Shown here in pieces: positions 41,839 to 52,497 of a stretch of 64,000 nucleotides of DNA (position 1 is its first letter; every line of letters begins with the position of its first letter). Below the pieces are notes generated by a model. It worked only from the letters and a program-made list of their open reading frames with translations, searched no databases and was not told the origin of the DNA. Location of the stretch: positions 69,501 through 133,500 of the forward strand of contig CACOSI010000002.1 in NCBI GenBank assembly GCA_902629855.1, read 5' to 3'. The translations under genes were made by a program, and so were the position numbers. The DNA is from an uncultured Fidelibacterota bacterium (GTDB lineage Bacteria; Fidelibacterota; Marinisomatia; Marinisomatales; Marinisomataceae).

Positions 41839-43066
41839 ATTAAAAGAACAGAATTATTTTTTAAAAGTCATTAAGACTTTCTTTGATAAAAATTTCGATA
41901 AACCAATAAAAGGCATATCGATCGATAGTAGAAATATCAAAAAAAACGATTTATTTATTGCCTTAAAAGGTGAAAAATTTGATGGAAATGATTTTATAGA
42001 CCAAGCATACAAAAATGGTGCAAGCTTTACCTTATCATCTTCAAAAAATGAAAGAAATAACCATCTTTTTGTAGAAAATTTAAATGCATTTATCAAAGAA
42101 TTAATTATCAAATGGCTAAAAGGTTTTAATGGAAAAATTGTTGGCATTACAGGTTCTAATGGAAAAACAACATCAAAGGATTTGATTACACATTTGCTTA
42201 GATCAAATTTCACTGTTGAGAAGACTTTAGGTAATTATAATACTTCCATTAGTGTTCCATTATCAATCTTTTCTTTTTCTTTAGAAAGCGATATATATGT
42301 TTTAGAGCTAGGAGCAAATAAAGTTGGCGATATAGAATACCTTTCATCAATGATTATGCCGGATTACGGAGTAATTACAAGTATAGCCGCTGCACATCTA
42401 GACGGATTTGGATCAATTGAAAAAATTAAAAAAGAAAAAAAATCCTTACTTACTTTTTCCAAAAAGAAATACAACTTTGACAAAATCCAACCAAAAAAGC
42501 TAAAAATTGCTTCAAAACAAATTAAAAGTGATGTATTTATAAAAAATTTGGAAATTGCTTATCATGTTGCTAATGACATCATTAAAGATTTTAATTTTTC
42601 TTCTTTGACAACAAAATCGTTACAGGATTGTTTAGAAAATTTTGTAATGCCAAAAGGAAGAGGTGCTGTTTTAAGTTTAAATAAAGTAAAAATTATTGAT
42701 GATTCATATAATGCAAATCCTCAATCAGTTAAAGCTGCATTAGATCATCTTAGTTTATATAAAAAAAATAGAAAACTTTTTGTTTTTGGTGATATGAAGG
42801 AACTTGGAAAAAATGAAGATAGTTTTCATAAACAAATAGGTGAATATGCAGCTGGAAAAACTGATATTTTATTAACTGTTGGCAAGCTGGCTAAAAAAGC
42901 ACAATCTAATAGTAAAAACTTTACTTTAAGCTTACATTTCAATGATAATTTTACTTTATTAGAAAAACTAAAAGAACTTTTACTTGATGGAGATACTGTT
43001 TTAATCAAAGGTTCAAGAAGTATGAATCTTGATTATATAGTAAATGATTTAAAAAATGCTAAATGA
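41828..43066 (+). CDS. murF: UDP-MurNAc-tripeptide-D-alanyl-D-alanine ligase MurF
   Basis: A 412-residue Mur ligase with IKGISIDSRNIKKNDLFIAL at the N-terminus, GITGSNGKTTSKDLI near residue 105, VLELGANKVGDIEYLS, and IIDDSYNANPQSVKAAL near 295, which is specific to MurF. It adds D-Ala-D-Ala to complete the pentapeptide. It overlaps murE by 11 bp and mraY by 11 bp. It is slightly shorter than the E. coli enzyme (452), mainly in the middle domain. Confidence 0.95.
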   Translation: MRIELKEQNYFLKVIKTFFDKNFDKPIKGISIDSRNIKKNDLFIALKGEKFDGNDFIDQAYKNGASFTLSSSKNERNNHLFVENLNAFIKELIIKWLKGFNGKIVGITGSNGKTTSKDLITHLLRSNFTVEKTLGNYNTSISVPLSIFSFSLESDIYVLELGANKVGDIEYLSSMIMPDYGVITSIAAAHLDGFGSIEKIKKEKKSLLTFSKKKYNFDKIQPKKLKIASKQIKSDVFIKNLEIAYHVANDIIKDFNFSSLTTKSLQDCLENFVMPKGRGAVLSLNKVKIIDDSYNANPQSVKAALDHLSLYKKNRKLFVFGDMKELGKNEDSFHKQIGEYAAGKTDILLTVGKLAKKAQSNSKNFTLSLHFNDNFTLLEKLKELLLDGDTVLIKGSRSMNLDYIVNDLKNAK

Positions 43067-44165
43067 ATTATTAATACCACTTAGAGAATACTTTGGTTTT
43101 TTAAATCTTTTTGAATATATAACCTTTAGAGCTGGAGCAAGTGCAATTTTAGCGCTTCTAATTAGTTTTATTTTTGGACCTTTTGTACTTAAAAAATTAA
43201 TCAATTTACAAATTGGAGAGTCCATTCGAGAACATGGACCAAATTCACACAAGGATAAACAAGGTACACCTACAATGGGTGGTGTTATAATTATTTTATC
43301 AACCATTATTCCAACTATACTTTTAGCAGATTTAAATAATCTGTTTATTCAAATTATTTGCTTATCTATGATATGGATGGGTATAATTGGTTTTTATGAT
43401 GATTATTTAAAAGTTGTAAAAAAAACAAAAGATGGTTTGAGTGGAAGGTACAAACTTCTTGCACAAACCTTCTTAGGTATTTTCATTTCATATTTGCTGA
43501 TAAGTTCAAACGTTTATGGAGATTATACACTTTCAACCTTTGTACCTTTTTTAAAAAACGTATCAATAAACTTTTATTATCCCATCATTTACGCAATTTT
43601 TATCATTTTGGTTGTTTCAGCTACCTCAAATGCTGTTAATTTAACTGATGGTCTTGATGGTCTTGCAGCAGGGTTATTAGCTATTTCTGTAAGCGTATTT
43701 GGTATAATTGCATATATTTCTGGAAGAGTTGACTTTACCGACTATTTATATATTGCATATTTACCTTTAGCTAGTGAATTAACAATTTTTGCAACTGCTT
43801 TTTTTGGGGGCTGTTTAGGTTTTTTATGGTTTAATGCTAAACCAGCAGAAATTTTTATGGGAGATGTAGGTTCATTGTCTACAGGAGCTGCTTTAGGAAC
43901 ATTAGCAATTCTTCTAAAAAAAGAAGTTTTACTGTTAATTGTTGGTGGAGTTTTCGTTATTGAAACCTTATCGGTTATCATTCAGGTATTGTACTTTAGA
44001 TACACAAAAAATAAATATGGAGTAGGTAAAAAATTCTTTTTAATGGCACCAATTCATCATCATTTTGAGCTTAAAGGATGGCCAGAGTCAAGAGTAGTAA
44101 CAAGATTCTGGATAATTGGAATTTTGTTTGCTTTAATGTCTCTTACTACCTTTAAAGTTAGATAG
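43056..44165 (+). CDS. mraY: Phospho-MurNAc-pentapeptide transferase MraY
   Basis: A 369-residue membrane enzyme that makes lipid I. It has about ten transmembrane segments, with HKDKQGTPTMGGVIII, GFYDDYLKV, NLTDGLDGLAAG, AEIFMGDVGSLSTG and PIHHHFELKGWPE, the full set of catalytic and substrate motifs. It completes the displaced murE-murF-mraY block. ispG follows one base after the stop. Confidence 0.96.
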   Translation: MLNELLIPLREYFGFLNLFEYITFRAGASAILALLISFIFGPFVLKKLINLQIGESIREHGPNSHKDKQGTPTMGGVIIILSTIIPTILLADLNNLFIQIICLSMIWMGIIGFYDDYLKVVKKTKDGLSGRYKLLAQTFLGIFISYLLISSNVYGDYTLSTFVPFLKNVSINFYYPIIYAIFIILVVSATSNAVNLTDGLDGLAAGLLAISVSVFGIIAYISGRVDFTDYLYIAYLPLASELTIFATAFFGGCLGFLWFNAKPAEIFMGDVGSLSTGAALGTLAILLKKEVLLLIVGGVFVIETLSVIIQVLYFRYTKNKYGVGKKFFLMAPIHHHFELKGWPESRVVTRFWIIGILFALMSLTTFKVR

Positions 44166-44166
44166 C

Positions 44167-45951
44167 ATGAGAAGAAAAACTGTAAGCGTAAAAATTGGCG
44201 ACTTATTTATTGGTAGCAATCATAAAATTAAAACACAATCAATGACCACAGCATCAACCGCAGATACGAAATCAAGCGTAGATGAAGCAATAAGAATTTT
44301 CAAAGCCGGCGGAGAATTAGTTAGATTTACAGCTCCGAGTATAAAAGAAGCAAAAAATCTTGAAAATATTAGAAATGATCTTAAAGCTGAAGGATATTCT
44401 AAACCTTTAGTAGCTGATATACATTTTACTCCAAACGCCGCCATTGTAGCATCTGAGATTGTTGAAAAAGTCAGAATTAATCCAGGAAATTTTGTGGATA
44501 AAAAGAAATTCGAAATAAAAGAATATGACGACGAAACATATCAAGAAGAAGTCAAAAAAATTGAACAAAAATTCGTTGATTTAATCAATTCATGTAAAAA
44601 AAATGGAACAGCTCTAAGGATAGGTACTAACCATGGTTCTTTATCAGATAGAATTATGAATAAATTTGGCGATACGCCTAATGGAATGGTTGAGTCAGCT
44701 ATGGAATTTTTAAGAGTTTGTATTAGAGAAAACTTTGATCAAGTGGTCTTATCAATGAAATCATCAAATCCAATTGTTATGATTCATGCTTATAGGCTAT
44801 TAGTCAAGGTAATGGAATCTGAAAAAATGTATTTTCCTCTCCATTTGGGTGTAACAGAAGCTGGAGATGGATTAGATGGAAGAATAAAATCAGCACTAGG
44901 AATAGGCACCTTATTAACCGAAGGTCTCGGAGATACTATTCGGGTATCATTAACAGAAGATCCAGAGTTTGAAATTCCTGCAGCTGAAAAAATTATTTCA
45001 AAAATTGAATCAGCTTCTATTAGAAAAGCAAATTTTAATAATATTAGAGCTTTTTCTTACTATAAAAGAGAAACATTTGAGGTTGATAATATAGGTCAAG
45101 AAAACCCACCGATAGTAATTTCTGAAGATGAGAGTATATTTGAGGAAAATTCACCAGATTATATTTTTTCTACTAAAAGAAAAAATTTTGATTTAAATAA
45201 AAAATATATTTTACAGTCTGAAGAATGGGTAAAAAATTGTTTTAAAAATACTTTTCCATTTTTTAATTCAGTTAAAGACTACAGAAAAAGTGAAAAAAAG
45301 TCTGATAAAATAAATTTTATAAATCTTTGTTTTAAAAGAATAAAAAATACCATCAATCAATCATTTAACGAAAATGTGGTTTTTATCCTTGACGTAACGG
45401 GTGAGTCAAGACACAAACTTATTGAAGCAATTGATTTTTTTGAGGAGCTAAATATAAAAAATCCTGTAATTCTTAAAGGTCAATATAATTGGGAAGATTT
45501 TGAAAAAACAGCAATAGACGCATCTATTGATATAGGTTCTTTATTTCTAGAAGGCATGGGTAATGGAATATGGATTTCTTCAAAAAAAAATAAAAACAAA
45601 ATAAACGAATTATCATTTCTAATTTTACAAAATACTAGAACCAGAATTTTCAAAACAGATTACATTTCTTGTCCTTCATGCGGAAGAACAAAATTTGATT
45701 TACAAAAAACAACATCTTTAGTAAAGGAAAGTACAAACCATTTAAAAGGTTTAAAAATTTCAGTTATGGGATGTATTGTAAATGGTCCTGGTGAAATGGC
45801 TGATGCAGATTATGGTTATGTTGGTTCAGGAACAGGATTTATTTCACTATACAAAGGTAAAGAATTAGTTAAAAGAAATATACCGAGTAAACATGCTGTT
45901 GATGAGTTAATACACCTTATTAAGGAAAATGGTGATTGGATTGAACCTTAA
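44167..45951 (+). CDS. ispG: 4-hydroxy-3-methylbut-2-enyl diphosphate synthase IspG (long form)
   Basis: A 594-residue GcpE protein of the MEP isoprenoid pathway. The N-terminal TIM barrel has SMTTASTADTKSSVDEA and KPLVADIHFTPNAA. The iron-sulfur domain has YISCPSCGRTKFDL near residue 500 and MGCIVNGPGEMADADYG near 533, supplying the three Cys and the catalytic Glu. The extra about 200 residues (about 290-480) form the second barrel-like insertion found in plants, Chlamydia and the FCB group. It follows mraY by one base, so undecaprenyl precursor supply and its use are co-transcribed. Confidence 0.95.
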   Translation: MRRKTVSVKIGDLFIGSNHKIKTQSMTTASTADTKSSVDEAIRIFKAGGELVRFTAPSIKEAKNLENIRNDLKAEGYSKPLVADIHFTPNAAIVASEIVEKVRINPGNFVDKKKFEIKEYDDETYQEEVKKIEQKFVDLINSCKKNGTALRIGTNHGSLSDRIMNKFGDTPNGMVESAMEFLRVCIRENFDQVVLSMKSSNPIVMIHAYRLLVKVMESEKMYFPLHLGVTEAGDGLDGRIKSALGIGTLLTEGLGDTIRVSLTEDPEFEIPAAEKIISKIESASIRKANFNNIRAFSYYKRETFEVDNIGQENPPIVISEDESIFEENSPDYIFSTKRKNFDLNKKYILQSEEWVKNCFKNTFPFFNSVKDYRKSEKKSDKINFINLCFKRIKNTINQSFNENVVFILDVTGESRHKLIEAIDFFEELNIKNPVILKGQYNWEDFEKTAIDASIDIGSLFLEGMGNGIWISSKKNKNKINELSFLILQNTRTRIFKTDYISCPSCGRTKFDLQKTTSLVKESTNHLKGLKISVMGCIVNGPGEMADADYGYVGSGTGFISLYKGKELVKRNIPSKHAVDELIHLIKENGDWIEP

Positions 45952-46006
45952 TGTCAATACTTGACCAAGTTAACTTTTATTAGTAATCTACCCAAAAAGG
46001 TAAAAA

Positions 46007-47038
46007 ATGGACTTATTACAAATAAATATGGTTTCAGAAATTGGAATTGTTGCCATTGGTACAATTTTAGGCGTTATTTTTAAAAGGTTTTTATTTAGTA
46101 AAATAAAAATTCTCTCAGACAAGAGTTCATGGAAGGGAGATGATGTTGTTATTAATGCAGTTAATTCTATAATAGTTTTTTGGTTTTTTCTTGCCTCATT
46201 ATCAATTGCTATTGGAGATGCAGATTTACCAGAACCTGTCGGATTATATTTACCAAAAATAATTTTATCATTCTTAGTTATTTCAATAAGCTTAACATCA
46301 TCAAGAATTGTTCTTGGATTACTTGATGTATGGGCTGAATCAAATACATCATTACCCTCAACAGGAATTTTTAAAGGATTAGTGAATTTTACAATATTTG
46401 CTTTAGGATTTCTATTTGTTTTACAGACATTTGGAGTTTCTATAACCCCTCTAATAACGGCACTAGGTGTAGGTGGTCTAGCAGTTTCATTGGCTCTAAA
46501 AGATACGTTATCAGATTTATTTGGTGGAATTAACATTTTACTTAGCCAGACCATGAAAGAAGGTGACTTTGTTGAGCTTGATAATGGATTTCAAGGATAT
46601 GTAAAAAATATTGGTTGGAGGTATACAACCATAAGAGAGAGAGCCAATAATATAATTTCAATTCCAAACTCAGTTTTATCGGGTTCAGTTTCAAAAAATT
46701 TTACATCGAAAGATGCTGCTTTTAGAGTTCCAATTAAAATTGGTGTATCTTACGAAAGCGATTTAGATCATGTCGAAAAAATAACACTTGAAGTTGCTAA
46801 TGAACTTTATGAATCATTAGATTGTATGAACAAAAATTACAAGCCAACAATCAGATTTAGAGAATTTGCTGATTCAAGCATCAATTTTTTCATCTATTTT
46901 CAAGGTAAAGAGTTTGGTGACCATAATACCATATTAAATGCTTTCATAAAAGCTCTTCATAAAAGATATAAAAAAGAAAACATTGATATTCCTTTCCCAA
47001 TAAGAACTTTAATTCATAAAAATGAAATTAAGAATTAA
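46007..47038 (+). CDS. MscS-family mechanosensitive channel
   Basis: A 343-residue protein with four hydrophobic segments and the MscS pore helix (ALGVGGLAVSLALKDTLSDLF near residues 155-175), followed by the beta domain (MKEGDFVELDNGFQGYVKNI) and the alpha/beta C-terminal domain (VPIKIGVSYESDLDHVEKI). It would release solutes on hypo-osmotic shock. It has an upstream AAAAAGG weak start signal and overlaps dut by 17 bp. It stands 55 bp after ispG. Confidence 0.92.
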   Translation: MDLLQINMVSEIGIVAIGTILGVIFKRFLFSKIKILSDKSSWKGDDVVINAVNSIIVFWFFLASLSIAIGDADLPEPVGLYLPKIILSFLVISISLTSSRIVLGLLDVWAESNTSLPSTGIFKGLVNFTIFALGFLFVLQTFGVSITPLITALGVGGLAVSLALKDTLSDLFGGINILLSQTMKEGDFVELDNGFQGYVKNIGWRYTTIRERANNIISIPNSVLSGSVSKNFTSKDAAFRVPIKIGVSYESDLDHVEKITLEVANELYESLDCMNKNYKPTIRFREFADSSINFFIYFQGKEFGDHNTILNAFIKALHKRYKKENIDIPFPIRTLIHKNEIKN

Positions 47039-47459
47039 GCCTTTTAATGATAGGGCTAAATCGCTGTATGAAAATCATACACACTTTCATTCGGGAGATG
47101 CTGGACTAGACCTCTTTGTAGTGGAAGATCAAATTATTCCAGCAAATTCAACTACGCCTATACCACTTCAGATAGCTTGTGAGAACATTGATAATAGAGC
47201 ATATTACCTTTTTCCAAGATCAAGCATTTCAAAAACTCCTCTTAGGCTTGCTAATTCAATTGGATTAATTGATGGTGGATACAGAGGAGAAATAGTTGGA
47301 ATGGTTGATAATATCTATGATAAAGATTACAAGATATCCAGAGGAGAAAGGTATTTCCAACTAGTTGCAGTGGATAGTTCTCCAATAGAATTCGAACTTG
47401 TTGACGAATTATCCAAATCAACTCGAGGCGAGGGTGGGTTTGGAAGTACTGGTAAATAG
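47022..47459 (+). CDS. dut: Deoxyuridine 5'-triphosphate nucleotidohydrolase (dUTPase)
   Basis: A 145-residue trimeric dUTPase with the five motifs in order: GDAGLDLFV, FPRSSISKTPL, ANSIGLIDGGYRGEI, GERYFQLVAV and STRGEGGFGSTGK. It hydrolyses dUTP to dUMP, keeping uracil out of DNA and feeding dTMP synthesis. It complements ung at the far end of the window. The start overlaps mscS by 17 bp; the next gene groES has its own promoter region. Confidence 0.96.
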   Translation: MKLRIKPFNDRAKSLYENHTHFHSGDAGLDLFVVEDQIIPANSTTPIPLQIACENIDNRAYYLFPRSSISKTPLRLANSIGLIDGGYRGEIVGMVDNIYDKDYKISRGERYFQLVAVDSSPIEFELVDELSKSTRGEGGFGSTGK

Positions 47460-47475
47460 TTTTTATTGCAGAAAA

Positions 47476-47503
47476 TTATTTGTTATTAACATCAATTTAT
47501 ACT
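47476..47503 (+). promoter_or_regulatory. Candidate groESL promoter
   Basis: TATACT at 47498-47503 is a good -10 hexamer. The best -35 with a 16-base spacer is the weak TTATTT at 47476-47481. It lies 46 bp before groES, in the 90-bp gap after dut. No CIRCE inverted repeat is present, so HrcA control by that element is not supported. Confidence 0.35.
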
Positions 47504-47549
47504 AAAATTCTAGGCAATTTTATTAAGTAATTTTAAAAGGAGTGCAAAA

Positions 47550-47837
47550 ATGTCTTTAAAAATTAAACCACTCGAAGATAGAGTAGTTGTCGAAGCATTA
47601 GCTGCGGACGAAAAGACTGCTAGCGGTATTATTTTACCAGATACGGCTCAAGAAAAACCACAGCAGGGTACTGTTGTAGTAGTTGGTCCTGGAAAAAGTG
47701 ATAAAGATGGAAAAGTTGGAATGACTGTTAAACCAGGCGATGTTGTTTTATACGGAAAATATTCAGGTACAGAAATCACACATGAAGGTAAAGAGTTACT
47801 TATCATGAGAGAAAGTGATATTCTGGCAATTTTATAA
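47550..47837 (+). CDS. groES: Co-chaperonin GroES
   Basis: A 95-residue protein with [20 protein letters not shown], the mobile loop [16 protein letters not shown] and [19 protein letters not shown]. It caps the GroEL chamber. The ATG has a strong AAGGAG upstream. groEL follows 9 bp after the stop, the standard pairing. Confidence 0.97.
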   Translation: MSLKIKPLEDRVVVEALAADEKTASGIILPDTAQEKPQQGTVVVVGPGKSDKDGKVGMTVKPGDVVLYGKYSGTEITHEGKELLIMRESDILAIL

Positions 47838-49502
<1,665 letters not shown>

Positions 49503-49523
49503 ATGTAGTAATTTTCCTTTTTC

Positions 49524-49551
49524 AAAAAACCCTCATTAATGAGGGTTTTTT
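49524..49551 (+). terminator. Perfect rho-independent terminator after groEL
   Basis: AAAAAACCCTCATT pairs with AATGAGGGTTTTTT in a 28-bp palindrome with a T-tract on the + strand and an A-tract on the other side, so it could act in both directions. It isolates groESL from folB. Confidence 0.92.
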
Positions 49552-49568
49552 GTTTGTAATATAAATGT

Positions 49569-49922
49569 ATGTTAAAAATTTCTGTTAAAAATCTAAAAAT
49601 AAAAGGTTACCATGGTGTTTTCGAAGATGAAAAAATCAATGGTGTGAATCTCGCAGTAGATGTTGAATTATTTTTTAAAAAACAAAAAATTAATGACTCT
49701 ATTGATGAAACGGTAAACTATGTAGACATTGTTGAGCATGTAAAAAGAATAAATAATGATAATAATTTTGATCTATTGGAAACATTTTGTCAAAAAATAA
49801 TAAATGATTTAATGAAGCTTTACAGTCCTAAATCAATAACTGTAAGAATTAGAAAATTTAATATATATCAAAAAGAAGAATTAGATTTTGTAGAAGTTGA
49901 AATGGAAGAAAAGAGTGAATAA
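49569..49922 (+). CDS. folB: Dihydroneopterin aldolase
   Basis: A 117-residue protein. IKGYHGVFEDEKINGVNLAV near the start has the FolB tunnelling-fold motif, with NYVDIVEHVKRI and LLETFCQKI later. It converts dihydroneopterin to 6-hydroxymethyl-dihydropterin in folate synthesis. folK follows with an 8-bp overlap, giving consecutive pathway steps. ATG at 49569 is the first Met and lies 17 bp after the groEL terminator. Confidence 0.92.
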   Translation: MLKISVKNLKIKGYHGVFEDEKINGVNLAVDVELFFKKQKINDSIDETVNYVDIVEHVKRINNDNNFDLLETFCQKIINDLMKLYSPKSITVRIRKFNIYQKEELDFVEVEMEEKSE

Positions 49923-50418
49923 AGTATATTTATCAATTGGATCTAATCTAGGTGACAGAGAGTCCAACATTGCTTCAAGCATTGCTATGCTGGATAGTTT
50001 TGATGAAATAACAAATATTAAATCATCTTCTTTTTATAAAACGGAACCATTGTTTAATGAGAATCAGCCATATTTTTTAAATATTGTTATAGAAATATCG
50101 ACAACCCTTAGTCCATTTAATTTATTAGACAAAATTAAAGATATTGAAAATATGCTTGGGAGAGATTTAAAAAGAGAAAAAAACCAGCCAAGAACAATTG
50201 ATATTGATATAATTTTTTTTGGAAATACTTTCATATCTACCAAAGAGTTAGAGATTCCGCACCCAGGTTCTATTTTTAGAAAATTTGTACTAAAACCATT
50301 AAGTGAACTAATACCAAATGAAATTTTTCCAAAAACAGGTGTTAAAGTTGTTGATTTACTTGAAAAGTGTCCTGATACTTCAGTAGTGGAAAAGTATATT
50401 ATCGATAAAAAAGCATGA
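49915..50418 (+). CDS. folK: 6-hydroxymethyl-7,8-dihydropterin pyrophosphokinase
   Basis: GTG at 49915 is chosen: it gives MNKVYLSIGSNLGDRESNI, the usual FolK start, and overlaps the folB stop. A TTG at 49897 would add six residues. The 167-residue product has SFYKTEPL, FLNIVIEIST and NQPRTIDIDIIFFG, then LEIPHPGSIFRKFVL. It pyrophosphorylates the FolB product. It overlaps the kinase gene by 4 bp. Confidence 0.94.
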   Translation: MNKVYLSIGSNLGDRESNIASSIAMLDSFDEITNIKSSSFYKTEPLFNENQPYFLNIVIEISTTLSPFNLLDKIKDIENMLGRDLKREKNQPRTIDIDIIFFGNTFISTKELEIPHPGSIFRKFVLKPLSELIPNEIFPKTGVKVVDLLEKCPDTSVVEKYIIDKKA

Positions 50419-51056
50419 AAGAATTGGAAGCATATATAGCAATTGAAGGTCCAATAGGTGTTGGTAAGACAAGTTTAGCAGAGCGTATTGCAGATAAATT
50501 GAATGCAAGAAAAGTTTTTGAAAATTTCGAGGATAATCCTTTTTTAAAAGATTTTTACGATGATCCAGAGTCAAATGCATTTCAAACTCAAATTTTCTTT
50601 TTATTACAAAGATATCAGCAACAGCAAAAAGAAATTAAACAGTTAAATTTGCTTCAAAAAGGAGTTGTGACAGATTATATGTTTGAGAAAGATAGATTGT
50701 TTGCAGATTTTACGCTTAATTCAGAAGCAGAATTTAAATTATATTCGCATGTTGCAGATATTTTAGAAAAAGATATTGTTAAGCCTGATCTTGTAGTTTA
50801 TTTACAGGCTGATACAGATAGATTAATGACAAATATTAAAAAAAGAGGAAGAGATTTTGAGAAGGGTGTAACAAGAGATTATATCAATCAAGTAAATGAG
50901 AGGTACCAAGAATTTTTTGTAAACTACGAGGATGGCCCTCTTTTAATTATTAATACTAATAACATAGATTTTGTTGAAAATTCTGATGATTTTGATAATC
51001 TTCTTAATGAAATTCATCAACCACATCAAGGTATTAAGTATTTTAATCCTGCATAA
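50415..51056 (+). CDS. Deoxynucleoside kinase (deoxyguanosine/deoxyadenosine kinase-like)
   Basis: A 213-residue protein with the P-loop AIEGPIGVGKTSLAERIA at about 8-25, FENFEDNPFLKDFYDD for substrate binding, FEKDRLFA with the ERS/DR-type catalytic segment, and a lid region KKRGRDFE. It phosphorylates salvaged deoxynucleosides. This dNK family is common in FCB bacteria and Firmicutes. Co-location with folB-folK links it loosely to nucleotide supply. Substrate preference cannot be read from sequence alone. Confidence 0.9.
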   Translation: MKELEAYIAIEGPIGVGKTSLAERIADKLNARKVFENFEDNPFLKDFYDDPESNAFQTQIFFLLQRYQQQQKEIKQLNLLQKGVVTDYMFEKDRLFADFTLNSEAEFKLYSHVADILEKDIVKPDLVVYLQADTDRLMTNIKKRGRDFEKGVTRDYINQVNERYQEFFVNYEDGPLLIINTNNIDFVENSDDFDNLLNEIHQPHQGIKYFNPA

Positions 51057-51058
51057 TT

Positions 51059-51205
51059 ATGATAACAAAAATTTTATTAGCAGCTTTTATTTTGTGGATC
51101 ATTTATAGATTTATAAATCTTAAAGAAGAAAAAATTGTTATTAAAAAAAAGACAAAAATAGATTTCAAAAAAGTTAAAGATGCGGAGTTTGAAGACAATG
51201 AATAA
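51059..51205 (+). CDS. Tiny single-pass membrane protein
   Basis: A 48-residue frame begins 2 bp after the kinase stop (MITKILLAAFILWIIYRFIN) and has one hydrophobic helix at about 4-19, then a Lys-rich stretch (KKKTKIDFKKVKD) and an acidic end (AEFEDNE). The stop overlaps the next ATG. The layout resembles the DUF4834-type small proteins of Bacteroidota, but this is only by eye. It is short and may be non-coding; the tight operon packing argues for a gene. Confidence 0.55.
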   Translation: MITKILLAAFILWIIYRFINLKEEKIVIKKKTKIDFKKVKDAEFEDNE

Positions 51206-51779
51206 AAAATTATTAATTTTAGTAATATTAGTATCAAATTTATTTGCACAAGGAAATAATCAAAATCTTAATTTCATTTTTGCAAATAATGGTTACGGTT
51301 TTGGCTACGAATATGAAAAAAACGTAAGATCAAATTTATCTATTGGAGTTGATTTAAGACTTTACGATGTAAGAAATGATGAATATCCAATCTATGATCC
51401 ATTTTATAATCAATTTCAAGTTGCGGGTGAAAAAGATATTTTGCTATTTCCTCTTTTATTTAGAACTAATTATTATCTTTTTGATGGAAAAATTGCAAAT
51501 AATTTTCGACCATATCTTTTATTTTCTGTCGGTCCATTAATCGGTGTCGATGCTGATGAAAATATTTCAAGTTTTAAGAAGAAATGGAGTAGTACAAACT
51601 CTCAAACTTCATTAGCAGGTTCTTTTGGTTTCGGAGTTAATTTTACTTCACCAACTATGTCCAATACTATTTCTTTAGGTCTTGGTTATGATCATTTTCA
51701 GTTTGTTGAACCTTTTCATGGTAAAAAAGACTTTGGTGGAGGTTTCATTTATTTAAAATATCAGATTAATCGTGAGTAA
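51198..51779 (+). CDS. Outer-membrane beta-barrel family protein, unknown role
   Basis: ATG at 51198 is used, with GGAG about 12 bases upstream; the frame start at 51180 adds six residues before the signal peptide. The 193-residue product has a signal peptide (KKLLILVILVSNLFAQ) and alternating hydrophobic strands such as LSIGVDLRLYDV, DILLFPLLFRTNYYLF and FIYLKYQI at the C-terminus, like an 8-stranded barrel. No specific family is recognised. It overlaps rsmE by 8 bp. Confidence 0.7.
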   Translation: MNKKLLILVILVSNLFAQGNNQNLNFIFANNGYGFGYEYEKNVRSNLSIGVDLRLYDVRNDEYPIYDPFYNQFQVAGEKDILLFPLLFRTNYYLFDGKIANNFRPYLLFSVGPLIGVDADENISSFKKKWSSTNSQTSLAGSFGFGVNFTSPTMSNTISLGLGYDHFQFVEPFHGKKDFGGGFIYLKYQINRE

Positions 51780-52497
51780 TTACTCATACATTGACAAAAG
51801 AAATATAAAGAATTCAACTTTTTTTCTTGATGAGAAGGAGTCGCACCATATTATTTCAGTGCTCAGGTTAAAGGAAGATTCAGAAATTATATTAACAGAC
51901 GGAAGAGGAACTGTTTATAAAGCAATAATTAAAGATTTAAATAAAAGATTAGTAAGTGGAAATATATTATCTCAAAAAAAAATTTCAGATAAAAAAAAAT
52001 ATGAAATTCACCTTGCATTGCCACTCATAAAAAATAATAGATTTAAAATAGCTTTAGAGAAATCTATTGAGTTGGGAGTTAACGAATTAACTCCTATCAA
52101 ATTTGATAAGTCAATCAAATCTTCAATAAATAATGAAAAAATTTTAGCTATTATACATTCTGCATGTAAACAAAGTATGAGGGCCAATTTTCCAAAATTG
52201 AATCAATTAATGACATTTGAACAATGGTATGACCCTAATGCGATAAATATTGCTTGCGTTATTGATTCTCAAAAATCTTTATATCAACAAATTGATCTCA
52301 TAAAAGATAATTTTAAAAATAATAAGAAAATTAATTTAATGGTTGGTCCAGAAGGTGACTTTTCTGATGAAGAAAAAAATTTTATAAATGATAAAAATTT
52401 CATAAAAATTAATTTAGGAGGAACTATATTAAGGACTGAAACAGCTATAGTTTCAATAATTTCAATTATAAATGAGTTAATGATTAATAATGAATAA
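51772..52497 (+). CDS. rsmE: 16S rRNA (uracil-1498-N3)-methyltransferase RsmE
   Basis: GTG at 51772 begins within the barrel gene's stop region. The 241-residue SPOUT enzyme has KNSTFFLDEKESHHIISVLR near the N-terminus (PUA-like domain), IKNNRFKIALEKSIELGVNE, MVGPEGDFSDEEKNFI and LGGTILRTETAIVS, the SAM-binding knot. It methylates U1498 of 16S rRNA. It overlaps the HIT gene by 8 bp. Confidence 0.94.
   Translation: MSNYSYIDKRNIKNSTFFLDEKESHHIISVLRLKEDSEIILTDGRGTVYKAIIKDLNKRLVSGNILSQKKISDKKKYEIHLALPLIKNNRFKIALEKSIELGVNELTPIKFDKSIKSSINNEKILAIIHSACKQSMRANFPKLNQLMTFEQWYDPNAINIACVIDSQKSLYQQIDLIKDNFKNNKKINLMVGPEGDFSDEEKNFINDKNFIKINLGGTILRTETAIVSIISIINELMINNE

Noticed and set aside
47460-47549. A CIRCE element or other heat-shock operator before groES
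   Set aside because: No TTAGCACTC/GAGTGCTAA pair is present; GGAGTGCAAAA near the start is only the Shine-Dalgarno region.
49569-50418. folB and folK as one fused gene
   Set aside because: They are in different frames with an 8-bp overlap and separate starts.
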